DNA from: Pezizomycotina sp. ARF18
Taxonomy: Eukaryota; Ascomycota
Assembly (NCBI GenBank): GCA_002224055.1
Contig: AZLU01000047.1
Coordinates: 120,615-184,614 of the forward strand
Reading direction: 5' to 3'
Length of the DNA stretch: 64,000 bases
Positions 36,579 through 45,594 of this stretch are shown piece after piece (positions within the stretch are counted from its first letter, which is position 1; the number at the start of each line of letters is the position of its first letter). The notes beneath the pieces are model-generated. The model did no database searches. It saw nothing but the letters and a program-made list of their open reading frames with translations, and was not told where the DNA came from. A program made the position numbers and the translations under genes.

Positions 36579-38068
36579 ATGAAGTTCTTTCGAAATAAAA
36601 GAGAAAAGCCCGTCAGGGACGTTCGTTCCACCGATTCCGCTTCCAGCTCTGTAACGGTGGTAAGAAATCCTCTTGGAGATGAGCGACCGCTGTGCACACA
36701 GGTTCCTTTCTGGTCAGAGGATATGGCAGAGATAAGGAGGCAGGTGTTCAAGCCATATATCATCACGGGTAAGCTCTCTAAAAAATCATGCATTTTATCT
36801 TTCAAGCTAACTTTGCGGCTTTCGGCCTCGGAATCGTGGTTAGGCACTTCTCTCGATCTGTAAGTTCGTACACCTCTTTTTGTTTACAGCTTGTTGTTAA
36901 TTTTCAGACTGGGGTGCCCTCACGCGCGTCGAGAAAAACCTGCACAACCTCACCGTGTGGGTGGTCAACTTTGATACCGGGCCACTAGTAGGGTCTGTTT
37001 GTCAGGAAATTGGCACGGGAGCTCGACGGATCATCAAAAGCACACCTGACCTACCCGATCAAGGATCCCGCTTCTTTCGGACGCACTCGCGCCGTCTGGG
37101 AAGGGATCTACCACCAGCACGCCTGGGCAGCCATTATCGTTAACGCAAACGCTACGTCTCTGCTCCGCAACGCGGTTCAGCACGGAAACAGCAGCTACGA
37201 CCCGAACGGGCATCGTGCAGCTCGTCTACGTCGAAGCGCGAGACGAAACAACAATTAACAGCCGCGTGATTCCCGAACTGAAAAGCTTCCTCTCGGGAAC
37301 GACGGCCGGATTTGCGCGCACCTGGCTCCCGCTCCTAAACGAAACAGCTCTCAAAACCTCACCGGCAGTAATCCGGCGATCGGCTACGCGAGCTACAACC
37401 TGCGCCCGTTCAACGCGAGCGTGGCCGTGCCGACCGTGACCGTCGGGCTCATTTACATCATCGTGATATCCTTTTTCGCGTACACGTACTTCGTGCCGAT
37501 TTCGACCCGGTTTACGCAAGGGGGAAAGGTCCTTAAAATCTACTAGTGGCTGATATGGAGGATAGTCGGGACACTGTTCGTGTACTTTATCCTGTCGTTC
37601 TTTTACTCGCTCGTGTCGCTCGCGTTCAAGGTACCCTTCAGCCGCCAGCCGGCCCCTCCGTACGAAACTGCCCCACGCGAGCGCCTACGGCAGGGCTACC
37701 TTTCCCGTGTTTTGGATGCCAACTACGTCGCGATGGTAGCCTCGGCATGGCGTCCGAAAACGTCAGCATGATCCTAGGCGTGCCGTACTTTTCCCTGTGG
37801 CTTATTTTCGATAATCACGAACGTCTCGACCTCCGTTCTACGCCGTCCCGCTGTCGCCGGCTTTCTACCGGTTCGTGTACGCCTGGCCGCTGCACAACGT
37901 CGTCAAAGCTACGCGGACGATCGTGTTTGACGCCCACTCGCGGATCGGACTTAATTTCGGAGGTGAGATAAAATCTCCGTTATTTCGTTTTCGTCGCTAA
38001 CTGTTCAGTGCTCTTCGCGTAGTGCGCTCTCGATTTCATGCTGTTCCTTTTTGCGCGCTCTACCTAAT
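36579..38068 (+). CDS. SNG1: SNG1/DUF3533 membrane protein
   Basis: Polytopic membrane protein of the yeast Sng1 (nitrosoguanidine resistance) family, implicated in drug tolerance and membrane lipid asymmetry. The start MKFFRNKREKPVRDVR is followed by at least one intron between about 36770 and 36907. The lumenal domain shows LTVWVVNFDTGPL, AVWEGIYHQHAWAAIIVNAN with ATSLLRNAV, and VQLVYVEARDETTINSRVIP. Membrane segments follow (TVTVGLIYIIVISFFAYTYF-like, GTLFVYFILSFFYSLVSLAF and a later pair). A last intron (about 37963-38009) precedes VLFA. There the frame meets TAG at 38021-38023 but continues CALDFMLFLFARST to TAA 38066-38068, so either a short C-terminus or a TGG-to-TAG change is possible. 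Several one-base breaks occur upstream. Confidence 0.85.
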
Positions 38069-38269
38069 GAAGGCAAAGCAACGGAAATAACTTTCTCGGG
38101 TATGGTCACGTGCCCGTAAAACCGAATACGAGGGAAACATCTGCTGCACGTGCTGAGCTTATTGTGATGAATGCCGGGAGCTCGTATATAAAGTCTCCCC
38201 GTGGAACTTGTAAAGTAGATAAAATGTCACTTAGATTCAATTTACAACGTGCTTGTCGATATAAGAAAC

Positions 38270-38833
38270 ATGACGACTCCTGCCGAACCGACGGGCGGGG
38301 CGGACGACAAGTTCGACGAGTGGAATAGGTGCGCGGAGCACATGAACTACTTTCACGATATCTTCCGGAAGAAATGGTCAATCATGCAGACGGCCCTCGA
38401 AACGAAGCAGCGGCCGCGCAACATGACGCAGGATATGTTTTTGAACTTTGCCGTCGAGTTTTGCCGCGGCTTAACAATGCGTAAGTAACTAGTAATACAA
38501 ATATATTTTCGAAGCTAACATTTTTTTTTTTTTTAAGATCACAATATCGAGGAGGCGCACATATTCCCGATGCTCGCCACGCGAATGCCAGCATTCAAAG
38601 ACCAGGCGATCATGAAGGAGCACCACAGAAAGATCCACGAGGTTTGGACGTGTTTGAAGAGTACGTAAGGGACTGCAAAGCTGGAAGGAAAGAATTCGAG
38701 GCGAAAAGATGCTGTCCATCATGCAGTCCTTCGGCGGCGTCCTGTTTGAGCATTTAGACGAGGAGGTAAAGCAGTTGGGGGCGGAGAATATGAAAAGTAC
38801 TGGTCGTTGCAGGAATTAAGTTGGATCATGTAG
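38270..38833 (+). CDS. hemerythrin-like (HHE) protein
   Basis: Four-helix HHE cation-binding protein predicted to bind a di-iron centre. ATG 38270 (MTTPAEPTGGADDKFDEWN) is followed by helix 1 with RCAEHMNYFHDIFRKKW. After an intron (38481-38537) come HHNIEEAHIFPMLATRMP and MKEHHRKIHE, and a final helix containing GGVLFEHLDEEVKQLGAENM. The His/Glu ligand set (H..H, HNxEExxxFP, HHxxxH, HLDEE) is present. The last helix is reached after a frame change. Probable stop TAG 38831-38833 after KYWSLQELSWIM. About 170 residues. Fungal relatives are soluble proteins of unclear role, with oxygen, nitric oxide or iron handling suggested. The immediate upstream region has no gene, so its promoter lies between 38068 and 38270. 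Confidence 0.85.
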
Positions 38834-38907
38834 CTTAGATCGTCGTCGACCTGGGCTTGGTATCGTATTGGTTTACGACGAGCTGAAAGGTTAGCTTAGG
38901 AATATCT

Positions 38908-40211
38908 CTAGTAGAACCTAGAAAACTTTACCCTCAAATCCGTTACGTCCGCAGCTTTGAATTCACCCATCCTCCACCACTCAAACTTGCCGCCGTTCTT
39001 CGTGACTATCTGGAACCGACCCTTAAACTTGGTGTCGAGCCGGTAGGTATTAAAGACGGACTCGGCCTCGCAGAACTTGGCCGGCGGACACTGGACCGTG
39101 AACATGGCACCCTGCGAGATCGTGGCGGTGTACGTGAGCGTCGCAGCTGCGGTCAGCGCCAACGTCCAGTGCGTCGTAACAGTGGTGCTCCCCTTGATCG
39201 CTTTGATGATCGGGATGCCGATCTCGCTGCTGAGCTCGACGTCGAGGCCGACCTGGCCCATCCCCTGCAGCATGAACGAGTAGCTCTTCGAGATTGCCTT
39301 CGTGAGCGTAAACATGAAGCTCTGCTGGACCGTGGAGTTGCGGTTGTCCAGGATTTGCGCACCCGCGATCAAGCTCTCTCCCTTTTCGGGCGGCCTCGTG
39401 CCCTTCTTGTCGAAGCCTTCGTAGTCGGCGTAGACCATCTTGATGCTCTCGATCTCGTCTATCATGTCAATCCCGAGGCCGAGGATGGCGTTCCCGCCCT
39501 TCTCGTGCGTCCCGACGACGGCGGCCCTAACCTGCCCGATGATGCCGGAGCCAACTTTCCGCTGCATGTAGTGGCGGCCCTGGTGCTTGCACATTGCGCT
39601 GTACTTGTGGCCCTTGTCGGTCGCAAATTCGAGCCCGCTCAGGGTCTTGCCGCCGTCGGCGGTGTGAATGATCAGGTTGGTGAGCCGCTCCTTGTCGTCG
39701 AACGTGAAGCGGCCGGGACCTTTAACTTTGGAAGCGGTCTAAAAAAAAAAAAATTAGCGATGAAAACATTTAAACAGAGAAGTGAGAGCTTACCGTTCCG
39801 ATCGTCGTCTCGTTGCCGCTGATGTTTTTTAGCTTAATTCCAGCTAGTGTGTATTCGCCCGGGAACACTTCAATCGAAAGCAGAGGTCCTTGGAAAATAA
39901 CTTCTTGACCGCTAGAACCGACTAAAAGCTGCTTTTCGGCAAACGCGCCATCGGGAGTGTCGGACGCTTCCCGCCGGTCGATCGGCTCGTCAAAAATGCC
40001 CTTCACCTTGTCTTCCACTTTATGAACAAAGTTGTTGAACAAAGTTGTGCACTTTCTGCTTCAGCTCGTCAACTTTGCTCTGGGCGATCGGGCCCTTGGA
40101 GACGTTGATAACCTGAACATTGTCGATTATGGACTGCAATTCATCGCTGCGTGTTTCTAGCGGCAGAGCTAGAGCAACGGAGGCCAGTAGAGCGTAAACG
40201 AGCGTGGAGAA

Positions 40212-40214
<3 letters not shown>
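38908..40214 (-). CDS. secreted aerolysin-like beta-pore-forming protein
   Basis: Candidate secreted pore-forming protein. The start at 40214 gives a clear signal peptide (MFSTLVYALLASVALALP). The mature part has an N-terminal beta-rich region resembling a jacalin/lectin-like sugar-binding fold, inferred from glycine-rich strands such as VGSGIIGQVRAAVVG. A C-terminal region is typical of aerolysin-family proteins, with alternating polar and hydrophobic residues rich in Ser/Thr (NRNSTVQQSFMFTLTKAIS; TVTTHWTLALTAAATLTYTA). One short spliceosomal intron is visible, preceded by a run of A. Total about 415 codons. The gene looks nearly whole, with about one reading-frame break of the kind seen in all neighbouring genes, so it may simply be intact in the organism. 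Target is unknown. Confidence 0.6.

Positions 40215-40250
<36 letters not shown>
40215..40250. repeat. poly(T) tract upstream of aerolysin-like gene
   Basis: 36 consecutive T abutting the start codon region of the minus-strand pore-forming-protein gene. It could act as promoter poly(dA:dT). Confidence 0.85.
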
Positions 40251-40254
<4 letters not shown>

Positions 40255-40268
40255 TGACGTCTTAGACA

Positions 40269-40580
40269 ATGGGGGCATCGCGCATGCTATATGTGCCCGA
40301 GGGGACGTGCATGACGTTCTCGAAAAAGTCGGAAGGTCGAAATTCCTTCTTTCCTCTTACTTATTTCTCCGATGGTGGGTTCCGTTCTGAAGGAATGTTT
40401 CTTTTAAAATTAAGTCGCATGAATTTTCAACTGCGCGAGATTGCCTGTTTCGTGCGAGGCCCCACCACCGAAGATGCGGAAAGGTGCATTGCAGACGGGA
40501 TATCGATCATTTGGGCCTCTTTGGCGGAGGGCATCGTGGAGAAACTAGTAAACTCGTGGGGCGCCGACGTCTCGGTCTAA
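40269..40580 (+). CDS. small hypothetical protein
   Basis: Uninterrupted frame of 103 codons from ATG 40269 (MGASRMLYVPEGTCMTFSKK) to TAA. Its GC content is higher than that of the surrounding DNA. The second half is amphipathic: QLREIACFVRGPTTEDAERC and IADGISIIWASLAEGIVEKL. No family is recognised and no signal peptide seen. It lies head-to-head with the aerolysin-like gene across a poly(T) tract. Confidence 0.35.
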   Translation: MGASRMLYVPEGTCMTFSKKSEGRNSFFPLTYFSDGGFRSEGMFLLKLSRMNFQLREIACFVRGPTTEDAERCIADGISIIWASLAEGIVEKLVNSWGADVSV

Positions 40581-41540
40581 CAATGCATATCTCCCGCACG
40601 AGAGAAAATATGTTCCTGAAAACGAGGCGGCGAGTTTGTGATCGTGAAGATAGAAGTTATTAAATTATTTTAGGAGTTACACCTTTTTTTTTTTTTTTTC
40701 AAGGATTTTAGGATGCACCACCAATTAAATATCACCGCTCTAATTACAAAACTCCAAACATCGTCACTTTTGACAAATCCACCCATTCATTACCGTAAAC
40801 CTCCTGCATCGCAGACGCGGAGGTCTCACAAAAACGATACAAACGATCAAAAAAGGAAAGCAAAGGTATCATAATGCATGACAGGTCATAGGAAATAAAT
40901 TATGAACGCCAGAGCAAAAGCACACACAAAGCAAAAGAGCACAAGAGCACGAAAGCTCAAAGGACATCCACAAAAGAAAATGAGGGAGGAAAGAAATGAC
41001 ATTGAAACCTATTACAGGAAGCCAACTCAAAGGAACATTTCTTCAAATGACCGACCCTAGAAAAAGAACATACAACCAAGCGCACCAGTGTTACATTTTT
41101 TTTTTTTTATACAGCGAAAAGAAAAAAAAATGTGGAAACACGCAGAACGTAGGGTTGTAGGGGGAGAGTGTTAGCATGGGTAGTTATAAGAGGGTAGAGA
41201 GGGATCGAACAACCTCAAAAAGTCAAAGCAAACATGGTACCATTCGGGTATTGCCATGGTGCAAAAAAAAAAAAGGGAGGGGGAAGAGAAATGGGTATCT
41301 ATTGCTATTGGATGGGACTCGACACGGAGTCGATTCGTCGTCGCGATCGGGAGAAAAAGCGGGCCGTCCGGGATTTAATGGCCCTCCAACTAATTACACT
41401 TGATAAGCCGCAGCAGGAGTTATTTCTTTTGAGGGGCGCATACCGTTTCGCCGTGGCGCTTCCGAAACGCTTGGCAGGCGGCTCGGGGGTCTAGAAAGAA
41501 AGTCAGCGGCGGCGAATCAAAATCATCCTGCAAAGTGTTC
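40581..41540. other. intergenic, AT- then A-rich
   Basis: About 950 bases with A-rich, G/A-rich stretches and scattered homopolymers. No coding sequence is supported; the 3' UTR of the minus-strand gene ending at 41541 is probably included. Confidence 0.5.
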
Positions 41541-42295
41541 TCACTCTTCGAGCTCGTGTCCTCTGACGAAACACGCCCGCTTCTGCTCCGCGAATTCCTG
41601 GAGCGTCGGCGTGTCTACCTCGACCCTCTCGATGAGAACAATCTTGTGGACGGTCATGCCGATCGAAAAGTCGCCGTCGACGACTTGGGGCGCCTTTTCG
41701 TAGTCGTCGAGTTTTCTATTTCCTTCCGTTTGACGCGCGCGTTGCCGATGACGTGGGCGCTCCAACTCCAACCGCTGAGGTCGTTGCGCACAAAGTCGTC
41801 CACTGTAAAAAAAAGCTCTCCAGGTCCTCGTCGACGAGCTGCGGCGGGTACACGGGCGGTGGTCGCGCCAGGATCCAGAAAAATCACCTTTAACAATCTG
41901 ACGGCAGTTGCCGATGGGGATGGAGTGGTGGAGGGCGAGGTTCTGGTTCAGCTCGCAGTAGGTTCGCATGGGTATGCCGAGTAGAAAATAGTCGCGGCCG
42001 TACCGCACGTTCGAGCTGGAAGGGGAATTGTTCCCCTGCGAGGAATTGGCGATTTTTGGATCACGACGTTCTGGAAGCAGAGCTCCTGGTTGTCGTCGAC
42101 GGAAATGTCCATGTAGTAGGCGAAGTTCTTGGGCGTTGGCGTCTCCGGCTCCGGCAGCGAAGCGAGGTAGTTTGGGAACTCCTTCTGGCGCAACACCGAG
42201 TCGTGCGAAAAATCCTCGACGGGCCCGACCTGGAAGTTCATCGCCGAGATGTTGTAATCGTTGATAACAATCGGGTTCGAAGATAGGGACGACAT
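41541..42295 (-). CDS. unrecognised protein, dispersed paralogue 1
   Basis: Family not recognised. Start at 42295 (MSSLSSNPIVINDYNISAMN), then FAYYMDISVDDNQELCFQNV, VRYGRDYFLLGIPMRTYCEL, a short presumed intron near 41890, GWSWSAHVIGNARVKRKEIE and VDGDFSIGMTVHKIVLIERV, ending RACFVRGHELEE. The same order of motifs occurs in the gene at 57227-58785: FTYVVPVTLNDA, ILRFENVIVQV, TFLNVGVPIKV, SLLDGRSLEVDLYAEVYAKT, AEGDFSLGLSIREIVVTGEA and CNARGHPEEKL. The two are clearly related. This copy lacks the long disordered N-terminus of the other. Predicted beta-rich, about 240 residues, no signal peptide. Frame breaks occur in the middle. Function unknown. Confidence 0.6.
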
Positions 42296-42637
42296 CTCGG
42301 CAGGGGGGACGTCACATTGTACCTGCGCAAGGTGCGCGGATTGAGTAACGGTCCCCTTCTTATATAGTAAATCTTTTTTCTTTGCTTTTGTTTCGCTTTT
42401 TCAGGTTCCATTTTTAGCCCCGTTTCAGGTTTACCGCTACGCTGGTGTGTCCCGCTGCCACGTTATTCTGCAGTCTCCACTTCTCACAGCGCTACGGTGC
42501 TTGCAGCCAGCCAATCACAGTTTCTACACTTTGTAAGCGCGCGCGATATCAGCTTTTGAATCTTCTCTGAATTTTCTCTCCCGTTCCTGACGATTGCTAT
42601 TTACAGAAAAAGGGGCATGCAAGCCCAGCGCGTCCAA

Positions 42638-44017
42638 CTAAACTAATCCTTTCTCGCCTGCACGAGCTGCTGCATCACTCGCTAAACTGTTTCGCAAAGT
42701 TTTCATCACGGGCGTTTTCTTCGGCGTATCGGTCGGCGCGAACTTTTCGTCCACATCGCAATCATATGCTTCTTGTCGATCGAGCGCTCGTCGACGGTCG
42801 GCGGTGAGTCGGCGGTGGCGGGACTTGGGCGTGAAGCTTTGGCTTTGCGGAGTCTCCCCTTTTGCCGTTGAAGGTCCGCTGCGGTGGGAGTGGATCTGAC
42901 GGAATGGCGGGGGAAGGGGGCGGTGCGGGAGTTGGAGGAGTTGGAGGGGTCGGCGCTGTCGGCGGTGCACTTCGGCTCAGTGTGTCTGGCTCCTTCCTTT
43001 CTCGCTTCGAGCGCTTGGCTCTCCTCCTGAAGGCCGACCGCACGAACATGACAACCATCCTCACGACGAGAGTGACGTTGAAGGCCAACACCAGCCGAAT
43101 CCTCCGCTCATGGCGATCCCTGGAGGTCCTCGATCGCTATCAGAATCCTCATGACGGTCCTTCCCCACCTCATCGGGATCGACGAGAGCAGCCGCGCTGG
43201 TTCATCAGGTACCTCCTGCGCGCCATGCAGCTCTTGAGTCTTCCCCTGGTGTCTGAAAACTCGCCTTTCTTCCCGTCGAATTCTTCCGGACAGAGGAGCG
43301 TCATGATGTAGCGCGTGTTTGTCGTCAGCTCGTCGGCGTCCCACCACTCCTGCGACGACGCCTTTCCTAGGATCCAGCCTTCGGCCCAGTTCATGACTTC
43401 GCGCGCGGGAGGGATGTCCACGGGGTAGCGCGGTTTCGAGCCGATCGTTTTCGGTCGGATGCGTCGATTTTGGCCGAAAGCTTTTCGACGCTCACGACGA
43501 TCGGATCGAGGAGAGGGAAAGATCTGGTTCGGCTTCGCAGGTCCCGAGGGAGCGCTCCAGCAGCTCGCCGAACTTGCGGTTGCTCTGGTAGATAAAGTCC
43601 TCAACCTCGCGGTTTTTGAGCCTGTACTGCTGCTCGAGGTCGTTGAATCTAGCGCATCCAGAAGAGATCTCGGGGTGTCCGCCTTCTCTGCCATCTTAAG
43701 GTACGCCAGCTCGAGGCCCTTGAAGTAGTTGCTTAACCTTTCGACCATGATCGCGGACTGGTCGAGCTGCGCCTGGAAGCTGGAACGGTAGAGGTCTTGC
43801 TTTTCCTGGATGATGCGGAGGTGGTGCAGTACCTTGGCGTCGATCAAGGTCGCGTTGAGGAGGTCGCCATGATCCGGCCTCCATACATCTTGGTAGATGT
43901 GCGTTACGCTGACAGGGTTTTTGTACGATTGGATCCGCATAAAGTCTGGCAGAATCCACGAGACGATCGACATCAAGCCGACGAAGCTAGGAGGAGGGTG
44001 GTAGCGTGGCGCAACAT
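42638..44017 (-). CDS. unrecognised signal-peptide/coiled-coil/TM protein
   Basis: Starts at 44017 with a hydrophobic leader (MLRHATTLLLASSA) that needs a one-base shift to continue into MSIVSWILPDFMRIQSYKNP. A long helical region follows (LIDAKVLHHLRIIQEKQDLY, MVERLSNYFKGLELAYLKMA, LEQQYRLKNREVEDFIYQSN), then EVMNWAEGWILGKASSQEWW and ADELTTNTRYIMTLLCPEEF. Further on there is one hydrophobic stretch (AFNVTLVVRMVVMFVRSAF) followed by a basic segment and a Pro/Thr-rich cytoplasmic-type tail ending at 42638. The layout (signal, lumenal coiled coil, C-terminal TM) is reminiscent of nuclear-envelope or ER proteins such as Kar5, but I see no decisive motif, so no function is assigned. About 450 residues with several frame breaks. 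Confidence 0.55.
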
Positions 44018-44143
44018 TCCTAGATGAGAAAGTTTTTTTTTTCTTTCTTTTTTTGGGGTGACGAGTTATGTTTTTAGAGCGTTTTACGTTCCGTTTATAG
44101 TTTATTTGTTTTCACTTTTCATTTGTCTAAAATCTGATATCTT

Positions 44144-44650
44144 CTATTGCCAGCTCTTTCGCTCCTCTTCGGCTTCAGCTTCGAGCTCGTCCCCGTAGCG
44201 ACTCCTGTCCCGTATCAGCTTTTCGAGCTCTTTGATACCCCTTTCGAGCCGTTTCATCTTCCCTTCGCTCCGTTTGGGCCCTTGTTTCTTGAATTTTTTG
44301 GTCTTGCCGTTAAAACCCTAGCCAACCGCCGGGCCCTCTCATCTGCGCCGACACAACGTGCACCCACATGATGCCGTACGCGTTGTAGAGCTCCATCTCC
44401 CGCCTGTACCGTTCCTTGTCCGCTTCCATCTTTGCGTTCCACACCATCCTCTCCTCGTCCGATACCGTCTTCCACTCTCCGGATATTTTCGTCTGGATGT
44501 CGGGAACGACATGTGCGGGTTCTCTCGCTTGATGCTCTCGCGCCGGTGGTTTGCGAAACATAACGAACGAGCTCAGGTTGCGCTTCGGCGCCGACGGTGG
44601 GACCTTGTTGTTGTGCGATACCCGCGGCTTTTCAGTGGTGGCAGCTGCAT
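44144..44650 (-). CDS. small HMG-box protein
   Basis: Single HMG-box DNA-binding protein. The box reads APKRNLSSFVMF, then (after local frame shifts) VVPDIQTKISGEWKTVSDEE, RMVWNAKMEADKERYRREME and LYNA. This is the HMGB pattern PKRxLSxFxxF...IxxxxGxxWKxxSDEE+xxWxxKxxxDKxRYxxEM. Downstream is a basic linker (NSRNKGPNGAKG) and a C-terminal coiled coil MKRLERGIKELEKLIRDRSR ending ERKSWQ with TAG at 44144-44146. About 165 residues. The start is uncertain: the only nearby ATG (44650) is not in the frame of the box. Likely a nuclear, NHP6-like or fungal mating/chromatin HMG protein; no MAT-type partner genes are nearby, so a mating-type locus is not supported. Confidence 0.75.
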
Positions 44651-44729
44651 TTGAGTAATTTACAGATCTCACTGTGGCTAAGGGAAATTTTGGGCACTAT
44701 ATAATTGTGGTCATCACTTCAAGCGGCTT

Positions 44730-45594
44730 TCATCGCGTTACAGACGTTGAAACAATTTTTATTGTGGTGACAACTTTTGAAACGAGATTCATAATTTTTA
44801 AAGTAAATTTTAACAATTCTTGAACCCCACACATAAACGTTACAGGTTCGCACTGGGCCAACCACTGATACAAAGAGGTTAGCTTCTGAATTGAAACGGG
44901 TTTCCGAACACTTACATTTTTACTATACAGGTTGTAAACTGGCAAAATAGTCAGCACAAGCTCACTAACAACAGTTCTAAGGTTACTCACAGTCGCTGCT
45001 CTTGCACTGCCACCACCGGGTGTTGCCGTTCAGAGCGAGCAAGTTGCCGCAGACCGAAAAGCTGGACGTGTCTAGGTGGCTCGCCTGCGGAGGGTTGTCA
45101 AACTGGAACTGGTAATTTGAGGCTAGATATCCTTGGCGTCTTACAAGCTGTTAGAGACGTCGATAGCAATAAAGAAGAGTGCTCACCTTTTGTTATCCTT
45201 GAGGATGCCGTTGCTCAGAGTCAGCTGGAGGGAGTTGTCAGCCAGGCAGGTTGTAGGAGAAGAGCCGCTCTGAGCCTGTCCGTCGGACGCTTGGCTGGCC
45301 GTATTCTGAGCTTGCCCGTCTCCAATTTGGGTGGCTCCGTTTTGAACCTGGTCGTCAGAGATCTGTGTGGCTCCGTTTTGAGTTTGGTGTCGCCAGCCTG
45401 AGAGGCTAGCATACGTTAGCAGAAGTTTATGAGGGTCTAGGCAGCTCATACCTGATCTGAAGATGAACCGGGCTTCGTGACGACAAAGCCAAAGGTTCCC
45501 TGGTAGCTTGGAGAACATTGCGAGGTGGTCCCGTCCGGCAGAGGGATAGCTTGGCCCCGAGGGCGAGAAAGAGAAGAATCTTGTAGCACAGCAT
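44730..45594 (-). CDS. PIR-family cell-wall protein
   Basis: Covalently linked cell-wall protein (proteins with internal repeats). The signal peptide from ATG 45594 reads MLCYKILLFLALGA, then IPLPDGTTSQCSPSYQGTFG. Three or so PIR-like repeats follow: QISDDQVQ, QIGDGQAQ and QASDGQAQ, matching the Q-(I/V)-x-D-G-Q-(I/V/P)-Q consensus whose first Gln forms the wall linkage. The C-terminal domain is spread over three introns: LADNSLQLTLSNGILKDNKR, then SNYQFQFDNPPQASHLDTSS, FSVCGNLLALNGN, TRWWQCKSSDFYNLYSKN, and WLAQCEPVTFMCGVQEL. That order (NxxLxxTLxxGxLxD, NxQFQFDxPPQA, CxSxxFYNLYxxN, QCxPVT) is diagnostic of PIR/CCW proteins. About 220 residues. The conserved cysteines are present. A frame break lies between signal and mature part. 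Expected to be secreted and linked to beta-1,3-glucan. Confidence 0.87.
45250..45375 (-). repeat. PIR internal repeats (protein-level)
   Basis: Three imperfect tandem units of about 36-39 bases within the PIR gene, encoding QISDDQVQ, QIGDGQAQ and QASDGQAQ separated by short N/S/T-rich spacers. Confidence 0.85.

Noticed and set aside
44144-44672. Mating-type (MAT HMG) gene
   Set aside because: The box resembles HMGB/NHP6-type boxes, and neither MAT partner genes nor the usual flanking markers are near.
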